Shown: positions 13,319-24,108 of the stretch, piece by piece | Position numbering within the stretch: position 1 is the first letter of the stretch | Layout of the letters: every line of letters begins with the position of its first letter | Assembly: GCA_031216125.1 (NCBI GenBank) | Contig: CM062374.1 | Span: forward strand, 6,076,001 to 6,140,000 | Length of the DNA: 64,000 bases | Direction of reading: 5' to 3' | DNA from: Dalbergia cochinchinensis | Taxonomy: Eukaryota > Streptophyta > Magnoliopsida > Fabales > Fabaceae | Translations under genes and position numbers: made by a program | Notes under the pieces: model-generated | The model's input: the letters and a program-made list of their open reading frames with translations, nothing else | Database searches by the model: none | Told to the model about the DNA's origin: nothing

Positions 13319-13688
13319 ATGGCATGACCACGATAAAATAGGACTCCAAACGGAAATAAGCAAGGTAATGAGATAGCTGAAGCTCTAAGGGACATGGCAA
13401 GGGCCTTGGAAAGGATGTTTGAGAGGATTGATCGTTAGGGCAATGTTGGTCGTGGTCCTAATACTGCTGAGGACCTCGAGCATGCCAGATTTGGAGAGTT
13501 CCAAAGAGCGAACCCTCCATTGTTCAGAGGAGCTCTAAACCTAAACCTAGTTGACGAGTGGATCAAGAATATAGAAAAGATCTTTTCAGTGATCGCTTAC
13601 ACTAAGGATCAAAAGGTGACCTTTGCTACCTATATGTTATAAGTGGATGCCGAGTTCTGGTGGACTGGCTCTCGTGGGCTGTTAGAAG
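13319..13688 (+). pseudogene. Chromovirus gag, N-terminal part (broken)
   Basis: Capsid-type gag opening at the ATG at 13319, with a recognisable EALRDMARALERM segment and a later FQRANPPLFRGAL...DEWIKNIEKIF region typical of plant Ty3/gypsy gag. Stops interrupt it at codon 3, codon 6, after ERIDR and after ATYML. Several are the kind made by C-to-T change. The reading frame runs into the solo LTR that starts at 13689 and resumes at 16752. Confidence 0.75.
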
Positions 13689-16600
13689 TGTAACACCCTA
13701 AAAATTAATTTAGGCTTTACTAGTCGTAATTTCAAAAATCTGATAGTTTTAGTAATGATGAGGACAGTCCAATGGATTTGTAAAAAAAAAAAAAAAGTGA
13801 ATAGTAACCTTGTGGGTCCCATGGGCCCGTCGGGACAGTCGAAACCCTAGAATTGGGACCTGGAGGTGCCCAAAACTGAGAAAAGAGAGGATTTAGATTA
13901 GAAATAGTTAGAAATAGAGATTTTATACCTAGGATTAATTTTCGAGCAATGTCTTATTAGCCGGGTACAGTGTTTCGCCTATTTGGTGGATTTTTGATGT
14001 GTAGTTTTTAACGCGGTACAAGTTACTTAGTGGCTAAGTAACCTTTACCAACCACTTTATGCCAAGTGGATGGCAAGGATTAAAACTTGAAAAGCAAGTT
14101 TTAATCATGACCTTTGATTTATTATATTTTACTCAGGAGCCAATAACTCATCCGTTCGGTGGAATTTTGATGTGCGGTTTTAACACCGAAAAGGCTACTT
14201 GCTCTCCAAGTTAAGTGATCCAATTATTTTGAACCAAGTAGATGACCAAGATCCATTCTTTGGCCAAGAAAACAATCCTAGCCATCCATTTTACAATATT
14301 TAAGAATTCTCCTTTTATATTATAATAACCAAGCTTTCTTTACAATCTTCCCTTCAAGATTAACATAAATCACCAAACCTTATCACTCCAACACCATCAA
14401 TTTCGGCCAAGACCCCAAAATACATCAGACTTCATCTTCTTTGTCTCATGCCACCATTAACAAACTTAAAGCTTCATAAACTCTAGCCTAAACCTGACAA
14501 AACCTCAAGACCTCTTCACAAAACTTGTTCTATTCTTCATAATCTACAAAACCAACCGATCAGAATTTTAAATAATCTCCAAGCTGAACCCTGAGCTATT
14601 ATTCTCTACTGATTAAGGAAGGGCTAGGTGCTGATTTGGTGGCCTTGAAGTGAGCAAGATCACTCTTGGAACATCCTTGAAGCCAAGATCCCTAAAGCCA
14701 CCAAAGTAGGGTTTTATTTGTTCACTTTTCTTTCCAATTTTGCTCTGATTGTTTCTGATTGAATTGCTGGAATTTTCTAGATATATTGGTTGATGATAGA
14801 TAGATATTGATGTGTTTAATTTGGTGGAGAGTTTGGATGATGTTAAAAATCATTTTTGCTAAAGAGAAATTGAAACATGCATGCTGGATTTTCGGTTCTG
14901 TTCCAGGTGGCAACAAGTCACGAATTTTCTAGGTGAATTGTGGGTATTTTCATGAGCTATAAAAATTATATGTTGAAGATAAGGCAACTCTGAGAATTTT
15001 CGTGGAGAATGATAAAGATTCTAACTAAAAAAAATCATGAACCGAGACTATGTCTGTGCTGCCTGATTTTCTAGTCTTGAAGCTGTGATTTTGTCTAATT
15101 TGGTTGCCATAGCAAATGATTGAATTATCATTTGAAATTTTTACAAGTTCTTTTAAACATCTTGAGGTTCAACCTTGATTTTTAGTTTGAATTGATTCAA
15201 TCATTGGCTAAGGTTAAAAATTATGAGATTCTGGTTCTGAGATGAGGCCGAGTAGTTTCTGACCACAAAGATTTTCTAATTTTCTTCAACAAGTTAGACA
15301 AGGATTTTTGTTCTGAAATTTTTATAAGGCCTTGTGGACACATTGAGGTGTTTGGAGAATTTTTATAGCCCTTACAATGATGTTTGATGGATAGAATAAA
15401 TTGTACTCCTTTGGCATGAATTCTGTCAACCTGCTGTACTTGTGCTAAAATGAATTTAAGTACTGAGTTGATGACATAATGACTCTTGATTTAAGTATGA
15501 TGAGTATGAATACATGCTAGACAATTTAAAGATTGATTTATGAGGCAAAAATGAGAATTACTTGTGATTGAAAGCCTACATGTGGCTTATGCATGCATTT
15601 GAGAAAAGAAAGTACATGATGCAGTTATATGAGAAAGTGAATGTATAAATTTCACTCGTGCATGTTCTGATATATGGAGAAAACAGAAACAAGACTTATG
15701 TGGAATGAGGGGAAGGCAAAAAAAGAAACTTTCCTAGAGATAAAAGAGGACGCAAAAAGAGGAACTTCCCTAGAGATAAAGGGGAAGGCAAAAAGATGAA
15801 CTTCCCTAGAGATAATATGAGTCGTTAGACGTATCGGCTAGGAATAGATATGTGTAAGAATTGGAGAAAGTAAATCCAATGATCATGTATAGGATGAGCT
15901 CAGTCCTGATAAGTAGTCTATTTCCCTTGTGTGGTGTGAACCACTATAAATACCATGTGGTATAAACTGTTCATTGTGGAGTTATCCATAGTAAATACCT
16001 GTCGGGTATATGCTAAGTCTTTCCTATGTCGATGAAAAGAGAAAAATGCACCGAGTTGAGTTCTATAGCCACAAGTAAAATCAGGTCACTTTGAGATAAG
16101 TTCACTATATTTAGCATATCCACACTTATATCATATTTAATTTCTTGATTAGGATTATTAACTATATGTTTGAGCTTTATGATATGTGTGCATTAAGTGA
16201 TTGATCATTAAAAACAACCCACTTCAGAAATATGATTTGGAACTTTAAAAACGAATCATTATTATGTAATGCTTGATCACCTTTTCTTAATAAACCGAAG
16301 TGGCTAGGGCGATGACGATGACGATGACATTATGGTTGAGTTTTGGGGAGTTGCCTTATTGAGAATTGTATAATTCTCACCCCTATGTGTTTTGTGTTCC
16401 CATGTCATCTCTAGGTTGATTCAGAAAACAAAGCGGCTGCTACGTGAAAGAAACTCGGGATTGCAGTAGTTTAATAGTTAATGTTTTTCTTATGTGTTAT
16501 ATAGTTGTAGGTATATGTGTAGGTAAATGTAATAGAGATTGTATATATATTCAAGTTTACAGTAGAGCTTCCTTATGTAATTGACTTGTATCTTTGTTAT

Positions 16601-16746
16601 ATATTTTAATCTAATTATGCTAGTTATTACATGATCTTATCGCATTTGCTATAGTTATTTAAGAAAGGTCCGATAATTTATAAGTAACAACTCTCAAGTC
16701 TAATGTCATGATTTAAGGATAACATTGTACTTGGGAGGATGTTACA
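13689..16746 (+). mobile_element. Solo LTR inserted in chromovirus gag
   Basis: Begins TGTAACACCC and ends GATGTTACA, with an exact 5-bp duplication AGAAG at 13684-13688 and 16747-16751. Removing it restores gag sequence across the joint. It has no coding capacity and no second LTR. It belongs to the same broad TGTAACACC gypsy LTR group but is not a close copy of the host element's LTR. It holds a row of near-identical 'gaacttccctagagat' units at about 15710-15810. Confidence 0.85.
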
Positions 16747-16751
16747 AGAAG

Positions 16752-17480
16752 CATCTGGCACCCAGATTAACTAGGAACTATTCAAGGTTTACTTCTATAG
16801 GAAGTACTTCTCAGAGTCTATAAGAAATGCCAAGGACATCGAGTTTATGTAGTTAACTCAAGGCGGCATGAACATTGCATAGTACACCGCAAAGTTCGAG
16901 GAGCTGAGCAAGTTTTTCAGAGTGTTTCAAGGGAAACCCAACGAGATATGGAAATGCATCAAATATGAAGCCGGACTGAAGCAAGAGATTAACATCGCTA
17001 TCGCACATTTGGAGATTAGGGACTTCCCAACCCTAGTCAACAAGTGTTGCATCATTGAGGACGGTCAAAAGAAGCTGAGTACATCAAGGGCAGACAATTT
17101 TGTGAAGAAACTGACACTAAAAGCCCCAAGGTCCAAGCCACAAAATCGGCCACTATTCAGACCACAACCGAGACCGCAGCCCCGGTCACAGGGCCCCAGA
17201 AGGGATGTTCACCAAGGAAGATCGAAATTCAACAAGGGCAAAGCGCCTCAACGGACCCCAGCTAGACCCTCGAGACCTATACCCGCCACCATATGCACAA
17301 AGTGTGGGAAATCCCACGGAGAACTACCCTATCGGGTAGGCCAAAATGTTTGATACTGGTGTGGAAAACCTAGTCACTACTCACGGGAATGCACAGAAAG
17401 GAACCTAACAGTCCCCAACCCCAAGCCACAACGCCAAGGGAGGGTCTTCACCCTTAGTGTAGAGGACTCGACAAAGTCTC
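16752..17480 (+). pseudogene. Chromovirus gag, C-terminal part with zinc knuckle
   Basis: Continues gag after the solo LTR: a YFYRKYFSESIRNAK region, then EGKPNEIWKC-like nucleocapsid sequence (open from 16922 to 17353), a basic Pro/Arg-rich stretch, and zinc-knuckle-like cysteines at about 17300-17395 (CTKCGKSH, then a CGKPSHYSREC-type box). A stop separates the two cysteine groups and others lie upstream. It would bind element RNA in the virus-like particle; this copy cannot make an intact product. Confidence 0.75.
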
Positions 17481-17488
17481 AGAGCCTC

Positions 17489-17872
17489 ATGAAAGGTAAG
17501 TGTAAGACGAATGGTAGAACCTTAATTATACTATTTGACTCTGGCGCTACTCATTCATTCATATCCCATACTTGTGCTGAATACCTAAAATTGCATGTGT
17601 CAGAACTCCCCTTTGATCTTACTGTTTCTACCCTTATTAGAAAACCTGTTAGGACCTGTAGATGCTGCCTAAATTGTAGTTTCATTATTGAAAATAAACC
17701 CTTTGTTCTAGATTTAGTCTGTTTACCTATGCAAGGTCTAGATATAATTCTTGGCATGGATTGGCTTTATGCCAATTGTGTGATGTTAAATTGTTATGAC
17801 AAGTATATTATTTTTCTTCCTATTACCAGTGAACCTAGAAATCCCCTAATTCTATACATAAATGCTGTATAA
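17489..17872 (+). pseudogene. Chromovirus aspartic protease domain
   Basis: An open stretch of about 127 codons with the catalytic motif LFDSGATHSFI near residue 15 and ILGMDWL near residue 90, the two hallmarks of retroviral-type aspartic proteases in plant Ty3/gypsy polyproteins. The domain matures the polyprotein. It is intact across this stretch, but it is cut off from gag upstream and from RT downstream by stops, so it is part of a dead polyprotein. Confidence 0.8.
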
Positions 17873-17889
17873 GTAAACTGTAGTAAGAG

Positions 17890-19474
17890 AGAAAGTAAAG
17901 GATACATTCTCCTAGCCGCTAGTGATGTAGACTTTGAGAAAAACTTTAATGAGATACCCATTGTGAGGGACTATCCTGATATGTTTCTAGACGAGATACC
18001 TGAGTTTCCCCCTGTGAGAGAAATAGAATTTTCCATAGAGTTGATCCCGAGAACAGGCCTATATCTATAGCACCTTATAGGATGTCACCTTTGGTGCTAG
18101 CCGAGTTAAAAACCCAGTTGGAGGATCTTTTAGAGAAAAAGTTTATGAGACCTAGCGCGTCACCATAGGGAGCTCCGGTGTTGTTTGTCAAAAAGAATGA
18201 TGGAAATATGAGGTTGTGCGTTGATTATAGGCAGTTGAACCGAGTAACCGTGAAAAATAAATACCTTTTACCTAGGATTGACGATTTGATGGATCAGTTA
18301 AGAGGGGCGGTGGTGTTCTCAAAGATAGATTTGACTAAAGACGGCCTTTTGAACTCATTACGGCCACTTTGAGTTCACTGTAATATCATTTGGACTGACC
18401 AATGCTCCTACTGCATTTATGGATTATATGAATAGGATCTTTAGACCCTATTTGGATCAATTTGTGGTTGTTTTTATAGATAATATACTCATTTATTTGA
18501 AAACCCACGAGGAGCACGAACATCATTTAAGGACGATTTTCAAAATTCTAAAGGAAAAGAAACTATATGCCAAGTTACCTAAGTGTGAATTCTGGTTGGA
18601 AGAAGTGAAATTCTTAGGGCATGTAGTGTCAAAAGGAGATATCACGGTGGATCCTAGTAAAATAGAAGCTCTAATGAGCTGGGAGAGACCTACTATGGTA
18701 ACAGAAATACAAAGTTTTTTAGGACTTGCTGGATATTACCGTAAGTTTATTAAGGGATTTTCTAATATTTCCTTACCCCTTACCAAGCTTACTAGGAAGA
18801 ATGCCCCTTTTGTTTGGACTCCCGAATGTGAAAAGAGTTTCCAAGAGCTTAAGGTAAAATTGACCACAACCCTAGTGCTAGTTTTGCCTGTCCCTAAAAT
18901 GCCTTTTGAAGTATATTGTGATGCTTCGAGGAAAGGTTTGGGCTGTGTATTGATGCAAAATAGGCAAGTGATAAGCTATGCATCTAAGCAACTCAAGCTT
19001 CACAAAGTAAACTACCCCACTCGTGACCTTGAATTAGCAGCCGTGGTGTTTGCTTTGAAGGTGTGGAGACACAATTTGTATGGAGTGAAGTTTGAGGTAT
19101 TCTCTGATCATAAGAGTCTTAAGTACCTTTTTGAACAAAAGGAGTTAAATATGAGGCAGAGGAGGTGGATGAAATTCTTAAAAGATTATGATTTTAGGCT
19201 GAACTATCATCTTGGTAAGGCTAATGTGGTGGCTGATGCCTTGAGTAGGAAGTCATTACACTTGTTTCACTTAATGGTTAAGGAAGTAGAATTAATTAAG
19301 GAGTTTAGAGACCCGAACCTAGGAATGACATTGACCACTGAGAGCATGAAGGCATGTCATCTCAGTGTGACAAGTGACTTTAAGGAAAGAATCACTCGAG
19401 CCCAACAAGAGGATGAAGAATTCAAGGAGACTCTAGAGGCAGTAAAGGCGGGAAAATTGAAAGGTTTCACCTAA
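17890..19474 (+). pseudogene. Chromovirus reverse transcriptase and RNase H
   Basis: RT begins around 18010 with a segment matching gypsy palm/fingers and reads FVKKNDGNMRLCVDYRQLN at about 18184. After SKIDL (about 18340) roughly 14 codons of the conserved block are deleted and the frame shifts. RT resumes as FGLTNAPTAFMDYMN, and the catalytic box reads FIDN where family members have (Y/F)(V/I)DD, so the second aspartate is lost. RNase H follows from about 18905 (VYCDASRKGLGCVLMQ, then SDHKSLKYLF and ADALSRK). A WGAP tryptophan is TAG at about 18167. The stretch 18419-19474 is otherwise open. Confidence 0.85.
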
Positions 19475-19479
19475 GGAGC

Positions 19480-20363
19480 TGATAAGCTGTGGAGTTTTGA
19501 GGGCCGGATTTGTGTTCTGACAAGTAGTGACCTTTGAAAGGAGATTTTGGAGGAGGCTCATAAGAGCCATTTCACCATTCACCCTGGTACTACTAGGATG
19601 TATCAAGACTTGAGAAAGATGTTATGGTAGCCCACATTGAAGAGAGATGTGGCCATATGGGTAAGCAAGTGCTTAGTCTGTCAAAAGATGAAGATTGAAC
19701 ACCAAATACCTTCTAGAATGATGCAACCTTTGTCAATTCTTGAATGGAAATGGGATAGCATTTCGATGGATTTTGTAACAAAGCTACCCAAGACCCAAGT
19801 TGGCCATGATGCCACATGGGTAATTGTGGATCGACTAACTAAGTCAGCTCACTTTTTACCTACGAAGGTGACTTATTCTTTGGATAAGTTGACTCAGCTG
19901 TACATCCAAGAGATCGTGAGATTACATGGAGTGCTGCCGAGGATAATCTCGGATCGAGATCCGCGGTTTACGTCACGATTTTGGGGAGCCTTTCAAAAGG
20001 CGTTTGGTTCAAAGTTATGCCTAAGCACGGGTTATTATCTTTAAACAAACGGTCAATCCGAGAGGACCATTGAAACATTAGAAGATATGCTAAGGGCATG
20101 TGTGTTGGACCAGAAAGGAAGTTGGGATAAATACTTGTCATTAATCGAGTTTGCATATAACAATAGTTATCATGCAAATATTGGCATGGCACCGTATGAA
20201 ACCCTATATGGACGGAAATGTCAATCACCTTTATGCTAGTATGAACCCGGAGAGCAAAGCATGTTAGGACCTGATATCGTGAGGGAAATGACGGAACAAA
20301 TCAAGAGAATTAGCAATAGAATTCTTATCGCTCAAAGTTGATAAAAAAGGTATGCGGACAAAC
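19480..20363 (+). pseudogene. Chromovirus integrase, first part
   Basis: HHCC zinc-binding region at about 19555-19695 (HKSHFTIHPG, then CLVCQKMK), followed by the catalytic core: MDFVTKLPK with the first Asp, ISDRDPRFTSRFW with the second, and QSERTIETLEDMLRA with the Glu. Stops sit after KMLW, after TGYYL, in a CWYEP-like box and near 20340. The solo LTR at 20364 splits it in a YADK codon run, and the frame resumes at 22622. Confidence 0.82.
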
Positions 20364-20791
20364 TGTGATACCCGAGGTACACGGGTCAGTAGTAAGGTTC
20401 TGTATAGCCTCAAGGATTCCCTGGGAACCACCGTCAGGTCCTGAATTTTACTAAGTCTGGACCCTACACCTCCTTGGAGGGCTATATGACAGAACCATAT
20501 TCTTGGGATCAAAAGTCCCGGTAATTCTTCCTTGAGGGAAAACAAGTTGAAGAGTGATTTTTAATGAATTTTATGAAACCTTCAAATGTTTCGTTGTTAA
20601 CCCACAAGTTTAGAAAATCTCAGAAATTCTCGGATTTGAACTAAAACCCAAAATTTGGATTCTGATTTGATGGAGTTTTGGTTTTTTTGATATTTTATTT
20701 GAATCCAAATGGGGGGTATTTCCTTATTTACATTTATGTTTTAAAGTTAATGGACATTAACTTAAAATAAATAAGTGAGTGTTGGAACAAC

Positions 20792-20917
20792 CCAGATGCC
20801 AGAATGACTGAAAAACACAGAAGTTGGGGATTTCTGTCACCGCTATAGCGGTTTCCAGATGCCAGAATGACTGAAAAACACAGAAGTTGGGGATTTCTGT
20901 CACCGCTATAGCGGTCC
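20792..20917 (+). repeat. 63-bp tandem duplication
   Basis: Two essentially identical copies (20792-20854, 20855-20917), each containing CCAGATGCCAGAATGACTG and one palindrome ACCGCTATAGCGGT. This duplication probably extended the palindrome array. Confidence 0.85.
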
Positions 20918-21074
20918 AGGACCACTATAGCGGTCACCAGAACGTGTTCAAGTGGTGCAACGGACTGAGGTACCGCTATAGCGGTCCAGGACTGCTATAG
21001 CGGTCATAAGTGTCTCTGTGGGGACCATCAGACGCTGTTAGACCGCTATAGCTGTCATATACCGCTATAGCAGT
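20839..21074. repeat. Array of seven ACCGCTATAGCGGT palindromes
   Basis: 14-bp copies start at 20839, 20902, 20921, 20972, 20991, 21042 and 21061. Three are perfect palindromes; the others have one or two changes. They form pairs exactly 19 bp apart (20902/20921, 20972/20991, 21042/21061), with pairs exactly 70 bp apart. The array ends about 12 bp upstream of the TATA-like box. Confidence 0.9.
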
Positions 21075-22016
21075 GTCAGTGAGAGTTTAAAACCCCAAAT
21101 CGGGCAGAAGGAAGCAGAAACACGATTTTCTCCTTCTTCCTCCATTTTTCTCTCTTTCTCTCAAATTCACTCCAATCCATCATTCCAAACTTCAAGGTAA
21201 GTTCATGTTATTAGATTATGTCTTTATTTCTCCATGATCTCGGATTTGGTCCGATTATTTTTCTCATTTTTGTCAAGTGGGGGTGTTTCCCCAATTTTGG
21301 TAGAGTTAGAATAGAGCTCTCTAGAGATTTTTAGATGTTAATCTAGTGTTATGGTTGCTCCATGGCAGTTGTTGGTGCCATTCTAAGCTCTCCAGGTCAA
21401 GTTGGTGGGGCCCACATACTCCTGGCTTTAAACGGTGAGTAGGTTCAAATCCTATGATCCTTATGTTGATCATTAGAGTTAATTTCAATAAATTATTAGC
21501 ATGAGATATATGTTTTTTTGAAAACTCATGGGACCATTATTGTTAAAGTAATTTTTATTAAAGAGCTAGAGTATGGATATAATTATATATAGAGCTTCGT
21601 GAAACATTATGATGATTTCCATAGTAGAGAATATGTATATGCTAGAGCTTGTAAACTCTAGGGTAGGAGATTTATGAGATATAGAGAAAAGATTAGATTT
21701 CTGATTGAACTGGATAGTAGTTATAGAGAAACAGACTATGAGTTAACGGCAATTATTCTGTTAACCTTGGTATACCAAGTCGCCTTAGGGCTAGAGAAAT
21801 AACAAACGGGACTTATTCAGATGCCCCAGAGGTTAGAAACTTTGTTATGCTATGCATAACCAGAGATTTGTTATGTCACATGAATTGGGCATAACCAGAG
21901 ATTCCTGTTTCTTTATTAGCATACTATGGTTTATGATTTCTACAGAGTAATGATTTTAGAACTATTTGTTATTTCTATGAATATGAACTTTAGAGTTATT
22001 GCATTAACTGGTTTGA

Positions 22017-22020
<4 letters not shown>

Positions 22021-22057
<37 letters not shown>
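22021..22057. repeat. (AT)n microsatellite
   Basis: Uninterrupted TA dinucleotides inside the solo LTR. Confidence 0.95.
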
Positions 22058-22061
<4 letters not shown>

Positions 22062-22621
22062 TATTTCCCTTGACTGTCCCATGAGAGGGTTATGGGTGAG
22101 GACTTACTCATTGAGTTTTAGATGAAACTCACCCCTCTCCCTTCCTCCATTATAAGTGCAGTAGACACTGCAGGTTCTTCTCTTCCATTTCCTCCCCCGC
22201 AGTAGAGATTTCCCAGTTGGTGAGCTTCACTTTGTGAGTGAAGTACTTTTGGTATTCTGTTTAGAGATAGAGTGCTTCAGTGTGCATGACGGGCAGGGTC
22301 CCGGACCATAGAGATAGACTGACATATTTTTATCATGAATATTTTGTATTTTCATGGTTACAAGTTCTATTGTTTATTTTGTATTAAGAGCAACTCGTGT
22401 GTCTTGTATTAGAGATATATACTAGAGCTTGATTATGAAAGTATTTATGATGATTTGTTTTTCAAAGAGTTAGATATATATGTCAGAGATGAATTTATGT
22501 TTTGGAAAAGGATTTTGTATTAAATCATGCATATAGAGGGACTCAGAGATCACGAGACTTACGTGGAAATGAGGATTCCTCACGTGCCGGTCATGTGCCC
22601 AAGTTGGATCATGACACAAAC

Positions 22622-22805
22622 GGTGAAAGCCATTGGAATTTCAAGAGGGAGAACATGTGTTCCTTAAGATCACCCCTACCACAGGCATAGGTCGAGCTAT
22701 GAGAGTCAAGAAATTGAGCCCCAGATTTCCTCGTCCATTTGAAATCCTTAGTCGAGTCGGGTCTGTAGCATATCGAATAGCCTTACCACCTAACTTATCC
22801 AACCT
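22622..22805 (+). pseudogene. Chromovirus integrase, C-terminal part
   Basis: Resumes right after the solo LTR with PLEFQEGEHVFLKITPTTG and RAMRVKKLSPRF, then GPFEILSRVG-like and YRIALPPNLSNLHDVFHV segments. This is the GPY/F-type module usual at the integrase C terminus of chromoviruses. One stop (TGA) lies just after the joint. Confidence 0.8.
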
Positions 22806-23060
22806 CCATGATGTCTTTCATGTCTTCTAATTAAGGAAATGCCAGTCTGACCCTACCCATGTATTAGAGCTAGAGCAAATACAATTAAGGGAGGACCTAA
22901 CGTTTAACCCGCCACCTACGAGAATCGTGGACAAAGGAGTCAAGCAACTGAGGAACAAGACCGTGCCCTTGGTCAAGGTAGCGTAGGGACGGGGAAGAGC
23001 AGAAGAATTCACATGGGAGTTGAAGTCAGATATGAAAATGTAATACCTTGAGCTTTTCAC
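22806..23060 (+). pseudogene. Chromodomain-like C terminus of the element
   Basis: Contains DPTHVLELEQIQLREDL, TFNPPPTRIVDKGVKQLRNK and TWELKSDMK segments, the pattern of the integrase-linked chromodomain of Tekay/Del elements. In the family this module directs insertion toward heterochromatin. Stops lie after FHVF and in VKVA*GRG. It ends just before the purine tract at 23093-23106. Confidence 0.75.
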
Positions 23061-23092
23061 AGGTAACGAATTTCGAGGGTGAAATTCTTTTT

Positions 23093-23106
23093 AAGGAGGG
23101 GAGAAA
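23093..23106 (+). other. Polypurine tract of the chromovirus
   Basis: AAGGAGGGGAGAAA immediately before the 3' LTR. Confidence 0.8.
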
Positions 23107-24100
23107 TGTAACGCCTCAAATTTTACTGCTGTGTAAAATAACCAAAATACCCTGGGTTATTTTTACACAAGATTTAAGGCCAAAATAATCCAGGCCATCT
23201 TCAACAGGACATTTTGACATTAGAATAACATTATATGAAGATTAAATAGCAATTTGTACAAAAATCGTAATTTTCATTTTTTTCAGTGTACGAATGACTA
23301 AAATGCCCCTGAGGTCATTGTTGCCCCGAAATCAAAGACAACTAGTCCAGGCTATCCTCAGGGGTTAGTTCCTCAGGGGTTAGTTTTATGCTTGAAGGGG
23401 GTTATATGTGTTATTGATGTTGTAGAAGTGAAAATATCAACTTCGAGTTTTTACTGTACGTGAAATTATCAAAATACCCATGTGGTAATTTAACATGATA
23501 ATAAGTAATTTCTGAACCCGGTCATCACCCCAAAGTTCAAAATATTTATTATAATTATAGCTTGACATCTAAAAATGTTTGGGGTAGTTTCGAGGAATTT
23601 TTATGTGAAATGACCATTTTGTCCCAGTTAGTACTAAATGAGCATATTTACGTAATTAAGTAAATATAGGTAATATTAGACTCTAATTAAAAATAAATTA
23701 ATTTTATTTATTTACCTTCAGTCAAAATAATTATTTGAGGTAATTTTAAAGTATAAGATTATTTTACAAAAGATTAATTTTCTTTCTTAATTAAAAATGG
23801 TTCTTAAGACACATAATAGGAAATTAGTGTATTATATTTCTTTTTCTTAAAAATAAAATATATTTATTTTTTTTATTACTTCAGTTTATTAGCACTAAAA
23901 ATTTCACTACATATGTTGGCCATTTAATTTTGTAATGGAGCACCTTAAATATTTGATTATTAAGCACTTACTCTAGTTTATCATTTTCTTTTCCACTAAC
24001 AATTAATTACACTAAATACATGACCTACCATTAACAAAAAAAATGAAAAAAATCACTCCTTATTATGCTGAATAGCCATGGCTTTCTCCATCACATTCAC

Positions 24101-24108
24101 TATAAATA
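24101..24108 (+). promoter_or_regulatory. TATA box of the chromovirus 3' LTR
   Basis: Same TATAAATA and flanks as at 9939-9946. A transcript from here would read rightward out of the element through the rest of the nest. Confidence 0.55.

Larger units (their letters stand above)
20364..22616 (+). mobile_element. Solo LTR inserted in chromovirus integrase
   Basis: Begins TGTGATACCC and ends GGATCATGACA, flanked by exact CAAAC at 20359-20363 and 22617-22621. Removing it rejoins the host reading frame at a YADKR segment. It has no internal domain. Related LTRs are at 27750-29453 (plus) and 33218-35031 (minus). U3 carries seven copies of an ACCGCTATAGCGGT palindrome (20839-21074), with a TTTAAAA TATA-like box at about 21086. 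An (AT)n tract lies at 22021-22057. Confidence 0.87.

Noticed and set aside
20839..21074. CRISPR-like array in the LTR
   Set aside because: It lies inside an LTR with target duplication, the unit is 14 bp, and one step is a plain 63-bp tandem duplication.
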